42,247 bases of DNA from Candidatus Marithrix sp. (GTDB taxonomy: Bacteria > Pseudomonadota > Gammaproteobacteria > Beggiatoales > Beggiatoaceae). The notes beneath the pieces were generated by a model. It made no database searches and was not told the DNA's origin. It saw only the letters and a list, made by a program, of their open reading frames with translations. Position numbers and translations under genes: made by a program. Of the stretch, positions 25,086 to 33,739 are shown piece by piece (position 1 is the first letter of the stretch; each line of letters begins with the position of its first letter). The stretch is from assembly GCA_016744775.1 (NCBI GenBank), contig JADGDS010000009.1, positions 1 to 42,247 of the forward strand. The letters are read 5' to 3'.

Positions 25086-25826
25086 TCAAATTGGCTTTTT
25101 AGGAAAAACCTTCCGCCCCGTGAACATGGCACTAATCAAGCCACTCCGTTCCCGTATTTCGGTGATGACAATCGCACTGATATGCAAAACAATAAAAATC
25201 AACAAAATATAAAAGCAGTAAAGATGAATCGTTATAAATGGTTTACGAAATTCTCGCATTTCTGCATATTTTTCTTTGTTGATATTTTCCTTAGAATAAG
25301 GTTTTAACACTTCGATCTTGCTTGCATCCTCAACAACCCATTCCTTAATAGTTTGACCAAAAGGCGGATAATAAATATCAGTTCCTGCCAATACTAATCC
25401 TGTTATTGCCTGTGTAGTCAATGCTATAAATAGCATTGTAATCATTAGTTTAGCGGCTGGATTATGTCCTTTATAATATTGAAAGTTACCAGTACTAAAA
25501 CCAGTTTTGTATTCACGTAGTGCAGTAAAAAAACCTTTTTCACAGGGCAAAATAGCTTTCCAACGAGCATATTTATTGCCAATAAAAGCCCAAATAATTC
25601 GCCATGCTAGATTCAAACACAATACATAACCTATATAAACATGAATTGTCTTGAGCAAAATTTTGCCCTCAGTGCTAACCCCAAGGGTTTTGGCATATAA
25701 AATCACTAAGCCGACACCGATAAGCCCAATAACTGCTAAGACATTAATCCAATGAAACCAGCGAGTGGTACGATCCCAAACTGGATATTCTTTGAGAGTG
25801 TGAAATGAAGTATCTTTAGAGTTCAT
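25086..25826 (-). CDS. Membrane cytochrome b (HupC/b561-like)
   Basis: 246 residues. Four to five membrane helices; the first carries RTTRWFHWINVLAVIGLIGV with His25. KTIHVYIGYVLCLNLAWRII gives the next His. Two more helices follow: LMITMLFIALTTQAITGLVL, and FITIHLYCFYILLIFIVLHI with its paired His residues. These are haem b ligands as in Ni/Fe-hydrogenase cytochrome b subunits and b561-type carriers. The N-terminal YPVWDRTTRWFHW is typical of the group. A periplasmic loop of ~45 residues (PPFGQTIKEWVVEDASKIEV) lies before the last helix. It moves electrons between quinones and a periplasmic or membrane partner. No partner gene is adjacent; moeA follows upstream on the same strand. Confidence 0.8.
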   Translation of the reverse strand: MNSKDTSFHTLKEYPVWDRTTRWFHWINVLAVIGLIGVGLVILYAKTLGVSTEGKILLKTIHVYIGYVLCLNLAWRIIWAFIGNKYARWKAILPCEKGFFTALREYKTGFSTGNFQYYKGHNPAAKLMITMLFIALTTQAITGLVLAGTDIYYPPFGQTIKEWVVEDASKIEVLKPYSKENINKEKYAEMREFRKPFITIHLYCFYILLIFIVLHISAIVITEIRERSGLISAMFTGRKVFPKKPI

Positions 25827-25863
25827 TTATTTATTCCTTTCTGATTTAAATGTGCATATTTTA

Positions 25864-27096
25864 TCAAATTAACCCATCAAACGGTTCCACCACCACTTCT
25901 TCACCTGCCGCTACATTGCCACTATCTTTCGGCAAGATAATAAAGCAATTAGCTTGGCTCATAGAGCTAAGAATTCCAGAACCTTGCTGCCCTGTGCTTC
26001 TGACTACTAATTGCCCTTGTTCATTTGTTTCTAAAATGCCGCGTTGAAAATCCACTCGCCCGGGATGTTTTTTTAATCCTGTTAGGCATGGCACGGTGAA
26101 TCTGATTGATGGTTGCTTAGTTTGCCCCATCATTATATGTAATGCTGGTTGTACAAATTGATAAAATGTTGCCATTACTGAAACTGGATTGCCCGGCAAG
26201 CCAAAAAATACTGCATTTTTCACCGTACCAAATGCTAAAGGTTTGCCCGGCTTCATAGCAATTTTCCAGAAATTTATTTTACCTACACGATCTAAGCAAT
26301 CGGTTACATAATCCGCATCGCCTACTGAAACTCCACCAGATGTAATAATAGCATCATTACTATTAGCGGCTTCGATAAAAGCTGCTTCAATAGCCTCTGG
26401 CTGATCAGCTATGACTCCCATATCAATAAATTCTATGTTTAAATTACTCAACATAGCATATAAAGTATAACGATTACTATCATAAATTTGCCCAGCTTCT
26501 GGTATTTCACCCAAAGAACATAATTCATCACCAGTAGAAAAAAATGCTACTCGCAAGCGGCGTTTTACTTTGAGTTCTGGAATACCCAAAGAAGCTAATA
26601 AGCCAATATCTGCGGGTAATAAATATTTACCAGCTTTTAAAACTATATCACCAATTTGAATATCTTCACCGGCTAAACGTATATTTTGTCCGGCTTTATG
26701 CCCAGTTTCAATATGAATTATATCTGCATTAACTTCAACATCTTCCTGCATAATTACACAATCACAATCGCTAGGAATGACAGCACCAGTAAAAATTCTA
26801 ATACATTCCCCAGCATTCACACTATCATTATAAGGCTTACCAGCCCATGAAGTGCCAACTAGCTTGAAATCGGTTCTAGTATCTAAATCAGCACTACGCA
26901 CAGCATAACCATCCATAGCAGAATTATTATGTGGAGGAACTGCCATTTTAGAATGTACATCCTCAGCCAAAATTCGACTTAAAGCACTACGTATCGCCAA
27001 CTGTTCAAAACCAGTTATGGCTTGCAAATCGCGTTCAATACGAAGTAGAGCTTGTTCTACTGTTAAAAAATTTGAAGAATTGTCACAACTATTCAT
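25864..27096 (-). CDS. moeA: Molybdopterin molybdenumtransferase MoeA
   Basis: 410 residues from ATG 27096. A longer frame from 27147 adds 17 codons (FIIMIILYTNFKKN) that do not fit the family. Motifs: PPHNNSAMDGYAVRSADLD near 50-68, GAVIPSDCDCVIMQEDVE, FFSTGDELCSLGEIPEAGQIYDSNRY (MPT-binding region, cited in part), AIITSGGVSVGDADYVTDCL and FFGLPGNPVSVMATFYQFVQ. MoeA inserts molybdate into adenylated molybdopterin, the last step of Moco synthesis. It is divergent from ubiG, with 65 bases between the two starts. The other moco genes are not in this window. Confidence 0.95.
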   Translation of the reverse strand: MNSCDNSSNFLTVEQALLRIERDLQAITGFEQLAIRSALSRILAEDVHSKMAVPPHNNSAMDGYAVRSADLDTRTDFKLVGTSWAGKPYNDSVNAGECIRIFTGAVIPSDCDCVIMQEDVEVNADIIHIETGHKAGQNIRLAGEDIQIGDIVLKAGKYLLPADIGLLASLGIPELKVKRRLRVAFFSTGDELCSLGEIPEAGQIYDSNRYTLYAMLSNLNIEFIDMGVIADQPEAIEAAFIEAANSNDAIITSGGVSVGDADYVTDCLDRVGKINFWKIAMKPGKPLAFGTVKNAVFFGLPGNPVSVMATFYQFVQPALHIMMGQTKQPSIRFTVPCLTGLKKHPGRVDFQRGILETNEQGQLVVRSTGQQGSGILSSMSQANCFIILPKDSGNVAAGEEVVVEPFDGLI

Positions 27097-27161
27097 AATA
27101 TGGTTTTTCTTAAAATTAGTGTATAATATAATCATTATAATAAACAATACACATTATTGCT

Positions 27162-27869
27162 ATGACTATCACACAAAATATAGATCAACAAGAAGTAAGC
27201 AAATTTAGTTCATTAGCTTCCCATTGGTGGGATACTAATAGTGAATTGAAAACTCTACATGATATTAATCCCTTACGTTTAAATTATATTACTCAACATA
27301 CTGGTAAATTAGCAGGTAAATCGGTATTAGATGTTGGCTGTGGTGGCGGTATTTTAAGTGAAGGTATGGCAGCCAAAAATGCTAATGTTACTGGTATTGA
27401 TATGAGTCAAGAAGCTCTCAGTGTAGCTAAATTACATTTATATGAATCTGAACTTAATGTTGATTATCAATGTATTACTGTAGAAGAATTGGCAAATAAG
27501 AATCCTGCTAGTTTTGATGTTGTTACTTGTATGGAAATGTTGGAACATGTTCCTAATCCTGCCTCTGTTGTTACTGCTTGTCATCGACTGGTAAAACCCG
27601 GTGGACATTTATTTTTTTCTACTCTGAATCGTAATGCTAAATCTTATCTTCATGCGATAATTGGTGCTGAATATATTTTACAAATGTTGCCCAAAGGTAC
27701 ACATGATTATCAAAAGTTTATTTGTCCATCTGAATTGGTAACTTGGATACGTAATGTTGATGGAGAAGTAAAGGATATTTCTGGTATGAGTTATAATCCT
27801 TTGACTCAAAATTATTCTTTGGGAACAGATGTTTCTGTAAATTATTTAATCCATAGCAAAAATGAATAA
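27162..27869 (+). CDS. ubiG: Ubiquinone biosynthesis O-methyltransferase UbiG
   Basis: 235 residues. The N-terminus, EVSKFSSLASHWWDTNSELK then TLHDINPLRLNYI, is the UbiG signature. The AdoMet site is SVLDVGCGGGILSEGMA, followed by VTGIDMSQEALSVAKLH. CMEMLEHVPNPASVV and the C-terminal GTHDYQKFICPSEL are as expected. UbiG performs both O-methylations in ubiquinone synthesis on the membrane face. It overlaps the next gene by 8 bases, so the pair is co-translated. A TATAAT-rich stretch at 27118-27145 in the divergent gap with moeA probably contains its promoter. Confidence 0.96.
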   Translation: MTITQNIDQQEVSKFSSLASHWWDTNSELKTLHDINPLRLNYITQHTGKLAGKSVLDVGCGGGILSEGMAAKNANVTGIDMSQEALSVAKLHLYESELNVDYQCITVEELANKNPASFDVVTCMEMLEHVPNPASVVTACHRLVKPGGHLFFSTLNRNAKSYLHAIIGAEYILQMLPKGTHDYQKFICPSELVTWIRNVDGEVKDISGMSYNPLTQNYSLGTDVSVNYLIHSKNE

Positions 27870-28539
27870 ACCTATAGATACAGTATTATTTGATTTAGAT
27901 GGTACACTGTTAGATACAGCTCCTGATTTAGCCTTTGCCTTAAATAGTGTTTTAATTGAACAACAGCGGCAAGCTTTAGCTTTTGAAACCATTCGCCCTT
28001 GGGTATCTCATGGCGGAACTGTTTTAATTCAGAATGGTTTTCAGTTAGAAGCTGATAATCCTACAATTCCGGCTTTAAGAACACGCTTTCTGGAGATTTA
28101 TACTGAAAATATTGCTAAACATACTCGTTTCTTTGAAGGCACTGAACAAGTCTTAAGTCATTTAGAAAATCAAGGGATAAAATGGGGAATTGTCACTAAT
28201 AAAATGACTGATTTAACAGAGCTGCTATTAGAAAAACTCAAATTAAATCATCGTAGTTGTTGCACAGTATGTGGTGATACTTTGTCAGTATGTAAACCTA
28301 ATCCTGCACCATTATTTCATGCTTGCAAATTAGCAAATACTAATCCTGATAATTGTATTTATATTGGCGACGCTTTACGTGATATTGAAGCAGGGAGAGC
28401 AGCAGGAATGCGTACTTTAGTTGCATTATATGGATATATAGACAATGAAGACAAGCCAGAACAATGGGGTGCCACAGCGATGCTGAAGCAACCCTTGGAT
28501 TTATTATCTTGGCTTAAATTAAAAAGGCTTGAACCTTGA
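27862..28539 (+). CDS. HAD phosphatase next to ubiG, MupP/Gph type
   Basis: 225 residues. HAD motif I VLFDLDGTLLDTAPDL is at 8-23 (nucleophile Asp11 and Asp13). Motif II is IKWGIVTNK, the motif III Lys is in KPNPAPLFHACK, and motif IV is CIYIGDALRDIEAGRAAGM. This is a phosphoglycolate-phosphatase-like enzyme. In pseudomonads the gene directly after ubiG is mupP, a phosphatase for N-acetylmuramate 6-phosphate in cell-wall recycling. The same position suggests that role, with Gph as the alternative. The last codons and the stop (GAACCTTGA, 28531-28539) lie inside a repeat element (28527-28583), so the native C-terminus may have been altered. Confidence 0.85.
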   Translation: MNKPIDTVLFDLDGTLLDTAPDLAFALNSVLIEQQRQALAFETIRPWVSHGGTVLIQNGFQLEADNPTIPALRTRFLEIYTENIAKHTRFFEGTEQVLSHLENQGIKWGIVTNKMTDLTELLLEKLKLNHRSCCTVCGDTLSVCKPNPAPLFHACKLANTNPDNCIYIGDALRDIEAGRAAGMRTLVALYGYIDNEDKPEQWGATAMLKQPLDLLSWLKLKRLEP

Positions 28540-28583
28540 TTTTTAAATCAAGCTAATCAAGCTAATCAAGTGAAATCAAGGTT
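28527..28583. repeat. AACCTTGATT inverted repeat at the 3' end of the HAD gene
   Basis: GGCTTGAACCTTGATTTTTAA followed by several AATCAAGCT units, ending AAATCAAGGTT. Its arms AACCTTGATTT and AAATCAAGGTT are inverted copies. The left arm matches, on the opposite strand, the end of each 110-bp unit at 41921-42247 (GGCTCGAACCTTGATTTTTAA). It contains the stop codon of the HAD phosphatase gene and could act as its terminator. Confidence 0.7.
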
Positions 28584-28645
28584 TAAGTAGTGAAAGAATT
28601 AACTTAATTTTTTTAATCTGGAATAATGAGAAGTAATTAAATTTT

Positions 28646-30070
28646 ATGAAATGGTATATAAATTGCATTTGTATATTACTCATCAGTTTACCCGTAGCAG
28701 CAATCGAACTCCCGGATATTGGTAGTTCCGCTAATTTAGTAATGTCACTGGCTGATGAACAAAAATTAGGCACTAGTTTTTTTCGTCAATTACGTTTGCA
28801 AGTGGAATTAATAGATGATACTCAAATTAATGATTATATTAATAATTTGGGTTATCGTTTAGCTTCCTATAGCACTAAGCCTGAGCAAAGATTTAAATTT
28901 TTTGTAATTAAAGATCCTGCTATAAACGCCTTTGCTGTACCCGGTGGATTTATAGGGGTAAATAGTGGCTTAATATTAAAAACGCGCAATGAAGCTGAAT
29001 TAGCTTCAGTATTAGCTCATGAAATTGCGCATGTGACTCAACGTCATATTGCTCGTAGTGTAGAAGCATCTAAACGTATGTCATTACCAATGATGGCAGG
29101 TTTATTGGTTGGTTTAGTCGCAGGCTTAGCTAATCCTGCGATTGCACATGCAGCTGTTATGAGTGTAATGGCTGGTAATATACAATTACAAATTAACTTT
29201 ACACGTAGCCATGAAAAAGAAGCTGATCGTATTGGAATAGAAACTCTTGCAAACGCTGGTTTTGAAACACGTTATATGCCGAAATTTTTCCAGCGTTTAC
29301 AAGTAGCTAGTCGTTTATACGATAATGTTCCTGAATTTTTACGCACTCACCCAGTGACAACTAATCGAATTGCAGAATCGCGTGATCGTGCAGAACAATA
29401 TCCTAGAAAATGGGAACAAGATACGCCGTTTTATCATTTAATGAAAGCCAAAGTGTTGGTTTTAACATCCGATAATCATAAAAAATTATTAAAGCGATTA
29501 AAAACGATGTTAAAAACCCAACAATTCCATGATGAACGCGCAATTCGTTATGCGATTGCGGAAACAGCCTTATCAAGGGGATTGCTAAGTGAAGTAAAAA
29601 TTCAATTAAATTGGTTATTAAAATACGACAAAGATCGTGCAGTTTATAGTTTATTGCAAGCCCAATTAGAATGGTTAAAGAAAAAGCGTGTAAAAGCCAC
29701 ATCATTGTATGATGAAGCTTTAAAAACATTTCCCGGTAATATAATGATAGGATTAGATTATGCGGAAAAGTTATTACTAGAGAAAAATGGTGATAAGGCG
29801 AAACAAGTGCTATTAAGTTTATCACCAGATAAAAATCCTTATTATTATCGTCTATTATCACGCGCTTATCAATTCAATAATGAAAAAGCACAAGCACATT
29901 TAGCTTTATCAGATTGGTTTTATCTAATGGGAAAAACTAGATTAGCTTTAGAGCAAGTTAATTTTGCTGGTAAATATAAAGCCGATTATTATTTAAAGGC
30001 ACGTATAAAAGTTCGACACCAAATATTAGAAGAAGAATGGCAAGAAGAACAAAAAATGAAACAACAATAA
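28646..30070 (+). CDS. bepA: Periplasmic M48 metalloprotease, BepA-like
   Basis: 474 residues, as in BepA (YfgC). Signal peptide WYINCICILLISLPVAA at the N-terminus. The M48 zinc site is VLAHEIAHVTQRH, with His125, Glu126 and His129, and the third ligand is Glu192 in SHEKEADRIG. From about residue 260 a TPR-like helical domain follows (LKRLKTMLKTQQFHDERAIR, SLLQAQLEWLKKKRVKATSL). BepA oversees LptD and outer-membrane protein assembly at the BAM complex and degrades stalled substrates. It shares 34 bases with the following lipoprotein gene, so both are one transcript. Confidence 0.9.
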   Translation: MKWYINCICILLISLPVAAIELPDIGSSANLVMSLADEQKLGTSFFRQLRLQVELIDDTQINDYINNLGYRLASYSTKPEQRFKFFVIKDPAINAFAVPGGFIGVNSGLILKTRNEAELASVLAHEIAHVTQRHIARSVEASKRMSLPMMAGLLVGLVAGLANPAIAHAAVMSVMAGNIQLQINFTRSHEKEADRIGIETLANAGFETRYMPKFFQRLQVASRLYDNVPEFLRTHPVTTNRIAESRDRAEQYPRKWEQDTPFYHLMKAKVLVLTSDNHKKLLKRLKTMLKTQQFHDERAIRYAIAETALSRGLLSEVKIQLNWLLKYDKDRAVYSLLQAQLEWLKKKRVKATSLYDEALKTFPGNIMIGLDYAEKLLLEKNGDKAKQVLLSLSPDKNPYYYRLLSRAYQFNNEKAQAHLALSDWFYLMGKTRLALEQVNFAGKYKADYYLKARIKVRHQILEEEWQEEQKMKQQ

Positions 30071-30630
30071 GAATATTTTTAGTCACAATTAGTGTACTAA
30101 TAATTAATGGTTGCGCTAGTTTTTTTCCTTCAGTGCAACAAACTACTCAATCACCTTGGAATAGTTTTGATGAGGTAAAAAAAGGATTTGATCAAATCAT
30201 TCCTAATATTACAACAAGCACAGATTTAAAAAAATTAGGCTTTAATCCTTTTTCAACACCTAATGTTAAATTATTGACATATTTAGATTTATTAGAAAAA
30301 TTTATGCCTAATCCTTCGATTAGATTAAAAGACATTGATTCTGGTGTAAAATCTTGCCTAGAAGCAAGAGATCAATGTTTTGGTTATGAAGCAACACCTA
30401 GTATCTTACATAGTAAACGCTATGGCAATATGTTTTTAGATTTGCTAAATTTTAGAAGAAAAAAAAGAACAAGCGGCTGGAAATTTAAAGCATTAATTGT
30501 ATTAAAACAGAATTTAGTAGTACATAAAGTCTGGGGTGGAGAACCTAAAGTCTCTGAATTTGAAGACAAAAAAAATCCGCTTGGTCCATTTCAGGATGTT
30601 AGTGGAATATTGCCTTCTATTCAAATTTAA
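30037..30630 (+). CDS. Outer-membrane-type lipoprotein, unknown
   Basis: 197 residues. The signal sequence RIFLVTISVLIINGCASFFP has a lipobox (INGC) with Cys26 as the lipidation site. The mature part contains LKKLGFNPFSTPNVKLLTYL, then FMPNPSIRLKDIDSGVKSCL, and WKFKALIVLKQNLVVHKVWG, then GEPKVSEFEDKKNPLGPFQD. I do not recall a family name, although small lipoproteins with a PN...D.GV..CL...C pattern are found beside proteases in gammaproteobacteria. It starts inside bepA (34-base overlap) and its stop overlaps the stop of the convergent Clp-like gene by four bases. A role in outer-membrane quality control with BepA is a guess from location. Confidence 0.8.
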   Translation: MARRTKNETTIRIFLVTISVLIINGCASFFPSVQQTTQSPWNSFDEVKKGFDQIIPNITTSTDLKKLGFNPFSTPNVKLLTYLDLLEKFMPNPSIRLKDIDSGVKSCLEARDQCFGYEATPSILHSKRYGNMFLDLLNFRRKKRTSGWKFKALIVLKQNLVVHKVWGGEPKVSEFEDKKNPLGPFQDVSGILPSIQI

Positions 30631-33600
30631 AATGTATTATCTAATAATACATTTATTAATGATTTATTAAATTGTTCATCTAGTTGTTGTTCTAACATTT
30701 TTTGCCAATTAGAGCGATCACTGCTTTTTTTGGTGATAGGATCAAAAAATCCATTTTTTGAATATTCCCTTTTAACTTCCATTCCTTCTGAAAATTGTTT
30801 TCTATGTATTCCTATTGGAGTTTTAAACTTATTTAACTTGGTTTCTGCTACTAAAACAGCATATTTATATTGTTTATGATTATCATCACGCCAAATATGA
30901 ATTCCGCTTTCTTTTGCAAATAAAAGCCCTGCTCCTGCACCTATTATTTCTAATTCGTAACCAACTAATTTATCATTCTGATTGTGATGAGTATAAATAT
31001 ATTCCTGATTTTTAGTTCCTATCCATACAGCACGCTGATTAATTTCCCAATTATAAATTTTAATTAATTTCTTGAATATATTGTGTATTTTTTCAATGTA
31101 TTTTGAATTACCATAAATAGCTAATAAACATTGCCCAGTGTTAGCTTGTATTGTATTTAGTAATTCTAATTGCCATTTTTTATTAGCTTGTTGCCAATCT
31201 ATGAAGGCTGTTGTTAGTTGATTATTAAATTTTTTGATTCCTATTAAAGCCAATGTAGCGTCAGTTTCAATAGTTTTAATTTGTTTAAATAAAGTTTTAT
31301 TTTGTTCTAATAATTGATGTAAAATAGCATATTCATTGGTATTAGTTTGCCAAAACTGTTTAGTTTTACGTTTACGTTGACGCTCTAAAATATCCCAACG
31401 ACTCCATAATTGATTCATAATTGCTCCGTCATTTATTTGTTGTGCTAAACGACGAGCATCTGTAACTTGAGTAACAAGCTCTGGTAAACCTTGATCAACA
31501 CCGCGCTTTTCAGTAAAAATTATCCTTTTAAATTCTAAAACATTGTTTTTTAAACTTATAACAATTTTCATTGAAGTTGAAGCAGTATAACGATTTAAAG
31601 TTTTGGCTAGTGGAATTACTACTTTTGCTTGTAAATTACGTTGTAATTGGCGGGCACCATATGGGCTATTGCTGCTTAAATTAGCTAAATAATCAATCAC
31701 AGCGTCTTCAAATTCAATAGAAATATTACGTGTTATTAAACCAGATCGTGCTAATATTTTATCTAGTTCACGTTTTACTATTGGATGTAATACTTTTAAA
31801 TTCAAAGTGTTAAATGGTATTATTTGATCAATGCGATTAAATAATTCTGGTCGAAAAAATTTTTGTACTGCATGTAAGTAATGTTTTTGCAATTCATCAT
31901 TGCTATTAGAGCTATTCTTAAATCCCGGGCTACGTTGACGAATATGCCCAGCACCGATATTTGAAGTCATAATAATGACACTGCTACAAAAATCAGCAAC
32001 TTGCCCTTTGGCATCAGTTAAACGCCCTTCACCCATTATTTGTAATAGTAAATCGTAAAAACTATAATGAGCTTTTTCTAATTCATCAAATAGAACTACT
32101 GAAAATGGTTGTTGTCTCAGTTTATTGGTTAATAAACCTTGCGCACCCGCATCACCGGTTAAACGTAATACGGCAACTTCATCAGAAAATTCACTCATAT
32201 CAAAACGAATTAAGCGTTCACTATCACCAAACATAAATTCTGCTAATGCTTTAACTAATTCAGTTTTTCCTACTCCAGTTGGTCCAACAAATAGTAGTGA
32301 GGCAATTGGTTTGCCCGGGCGAGTAAGGCGAGTTTTTACTGCGGCTAATAAATTAACTAATATATCTATAGCCGCATTTTGTCCAAATAAACGCGATTGA
32401 AAGAATTCTCGTGTTGCATCTAGTTTTAAAGGAGTATGACTATCTACTAAAAAGCGTGGCATTCCTGATTCATTACAAAATCTGCTAACTACCATTTCAC
32501 GAGTTACTTTTGTTGTATCTAACAAGTTTTCTAAAAATGTAATAGTTTTTCCCGGAAAGCCAGAATATAGGGAATAACGATGTTGTAAGCGTAAAGTTTC
32601 TTCAATTACAGGCTTTGGAATATTTAATAAATTGTGAACAATTTCTAATTGTTGTTTAAATGTTGGAGCTTCAACGCGCTGAATATTAAATAAATTAGTA
32701 TAAGCCGGTGATCTAGTTTCAATATTTGCCAATTCTTCATCAGTGCATTCGGTAATCATACGCACACTAGCTAATGCTAATTGTTCGCGCATAAATTCTG
32801 CCATGCTAATGGGGTTGCCGACATAGGCACCGACTTCAAATAATTGCGCTAGATTATGTACATATAAAATGTCCCCACTGTCACTCAGTTCTTCTAAAAC
32901 TTGACCCATTGGTTCTTCCCAGCCGCTATTAGCGGTTAGTTTTTGTAATAAACGCGCTGCGGTTGTTTCCCAGATAGTAATGGAATCAATACTCTGTCTA
33001 TATAATTCTTTTACTAATGCGGTTTTACCGACACCAGAACGTCCAACTATCAAGAGGCTACGACTATATTTACCAGTTAAAGCACGTCGCATTTGTTCAA
33101 GTTCAGTATCACGCCCAAAACAGCGGCAACTTTTACTAGTTTCTAATTTATTAGCGATTTTAGGCAGCCATTTTTTTTCTTTCTTCTTGCTCTCTGCTGG
33201 TTTAGAGACATTAGTATCAATAAAATGTTCTGTAAGTTGGATATGATCATACCATTGGGTTGTAATTACAGCCTTGATATTTTTCAGACGTTTCTTACGA
33301 GTAAACTCTAATTCAATTGCAGTTTTTAATACATCAATTAATTCAGTAGTTGTTTTAGCATAAGCTTCAACGCCTAATACTGGTACAAATCCTAGGTAAG
33401 ATTTATTTGGTAATTCTGTATAAACATAATCAAATGTGAAAGAAGGATTGAAATTCTGTATTTTAAAACTAATATTTAGCTGCTTTTTTATTAAAGCAAA
33501 TTGAGGAGTATATTTAAATATATCCAGATATAAATCTTCTTGGTTAGCTTCTAAATGCTGAATGATTGTTTTTGCAAATTGTTGATTTGATTCATTAACT

Positions 33601-33716
33601 GTAATTGTTTCTGGAATTAATAAGGGAGAAACTAAATTAATGTCTTCAGAAAATGCTAAATCAACAGTCCAAATTGGTAGAGCTAGGATGTTAGGCATGT
33701 TTGATAAATTGGGCAA
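30627..33716 (-). CDS. Clp-like double AAA+ ATPase with degenerate first domain
   Basis: 1029 residues. Residues 1-190 are an unrecognised N-terminal domain, not the ClpN repeat. D1 has Walker A LLIVGRSGVGKTAL (221-234), but its Walker B position reads ILYVHNLAQLFEVG (283-296) without the usual Asp-Glu. D2 has Walker A LLFVGPTGVGKTELVKAL (474-491), RFDMSEF, Walker B VVLFDELEKAH (540-550), sensor IIMTSNIGAGHI and ELFNRIDQIIPF. The aromatic GYVG pore loop of ClpB/ClpA D2 is not recognisable; the matching stretch is LTGDAGAQGLLTNKL. The C-terminal ~310 residues are charged and unknown. D1 probably binds but does not hydrolyse ATP. It is downstream of the antiporter gene on the same strand (23-base gap). 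Confidence 0.85.
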   Translation of the reverse strand: MPNLSNMPNILALPIWTVDLAFSEDINLVSPLLIPETITVNESNQQFAKTIIQHLEANQEDLYLDIFKYTPQFALIKKQLNISFKIQNFNPSFTFDYVYTELPNKSYLGFVPVLGVEAYAKTTTELIDVLKTAIELEFTRKKRLKNIKAVITTQWYDHIQLTEHFIDTNVSKPAESKKKEKKWLPKIANKLETSKSCRCFGRDTELEQMRRALTGKYSRSLLIVGRSGVGKTALVKELYRQSIDSITIWETTAARLLQKLTANSGWEEPMGQVLEELSDSGDILYVHNLAQLFEVGAYVGNPISMAEFMREQLALASVRMITECTDEELANIETRSPAYTNLFNIQRVEAPTFKQQLEIVHNLLNIPKPVIEETLRLQHRYSLYSGFPGKTITFLENLLDTTKVTREMVVSRFCNESGMPRFLVDSHTPLKLDATREFFQSRLFGQNAAIDILVNLLAAVKTRLTRPGKPIASLLFVGPTGVGKTELVKALAEFMFGDSERLIRFDMSEFSDEVAVLRLTGDAGAQGLLTNKLRQQPFSVVLFDELEKAHYSFYDLLLQIMGEGRLTDAKGQVADFCSSVIIMTSNIGAGHIRQRSPGFKNSSNSNDELQKHYLHAVQKFFRPELFNRIDQIIPFNTLNLKVLHPIVKRELDKILARSGLITRNISIEFEDAVIDYLANLSSNSPYGARQLQRNLQAKVVIPLAKTLNRYTASTSMKIVISLKNNVLEFKRIIFTEKRGVDQGLPELVTQVTDARRLAQQINDGAIMNQLWSRWDILERQRKRKTKQFWQTNTNEYAILHQLLEQNKTLFKQIKTIETDATLALIGIKKFNNQLTTAFIDWQQANKKWQLELLNTIQANTGQCLLAIYGNSKYIEKIHNIFKKLIKIYNWEINQRAVWIGTKNQEYIYTHHNQNDKLVGYELEIIGAGAGLLFAKESGIHIWRDDNHKQYKYAVLVAETKLNKFKTPIGIHRKQFSEGMEVKREYSKNGFFDPITKKSSDRSNWQKMLEQQLDEQFNKSLINVLLDNTF

Positions 33717-33739
33717 CCATAAAGGATTGCCCCTACCTT

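Noticed and set aside
27097..27147. 17-codon extension of MoeA
   Set aside because: The residues are hydrophobic, unlike the family's start, and would use up most of the promoter region shared with ubiG.
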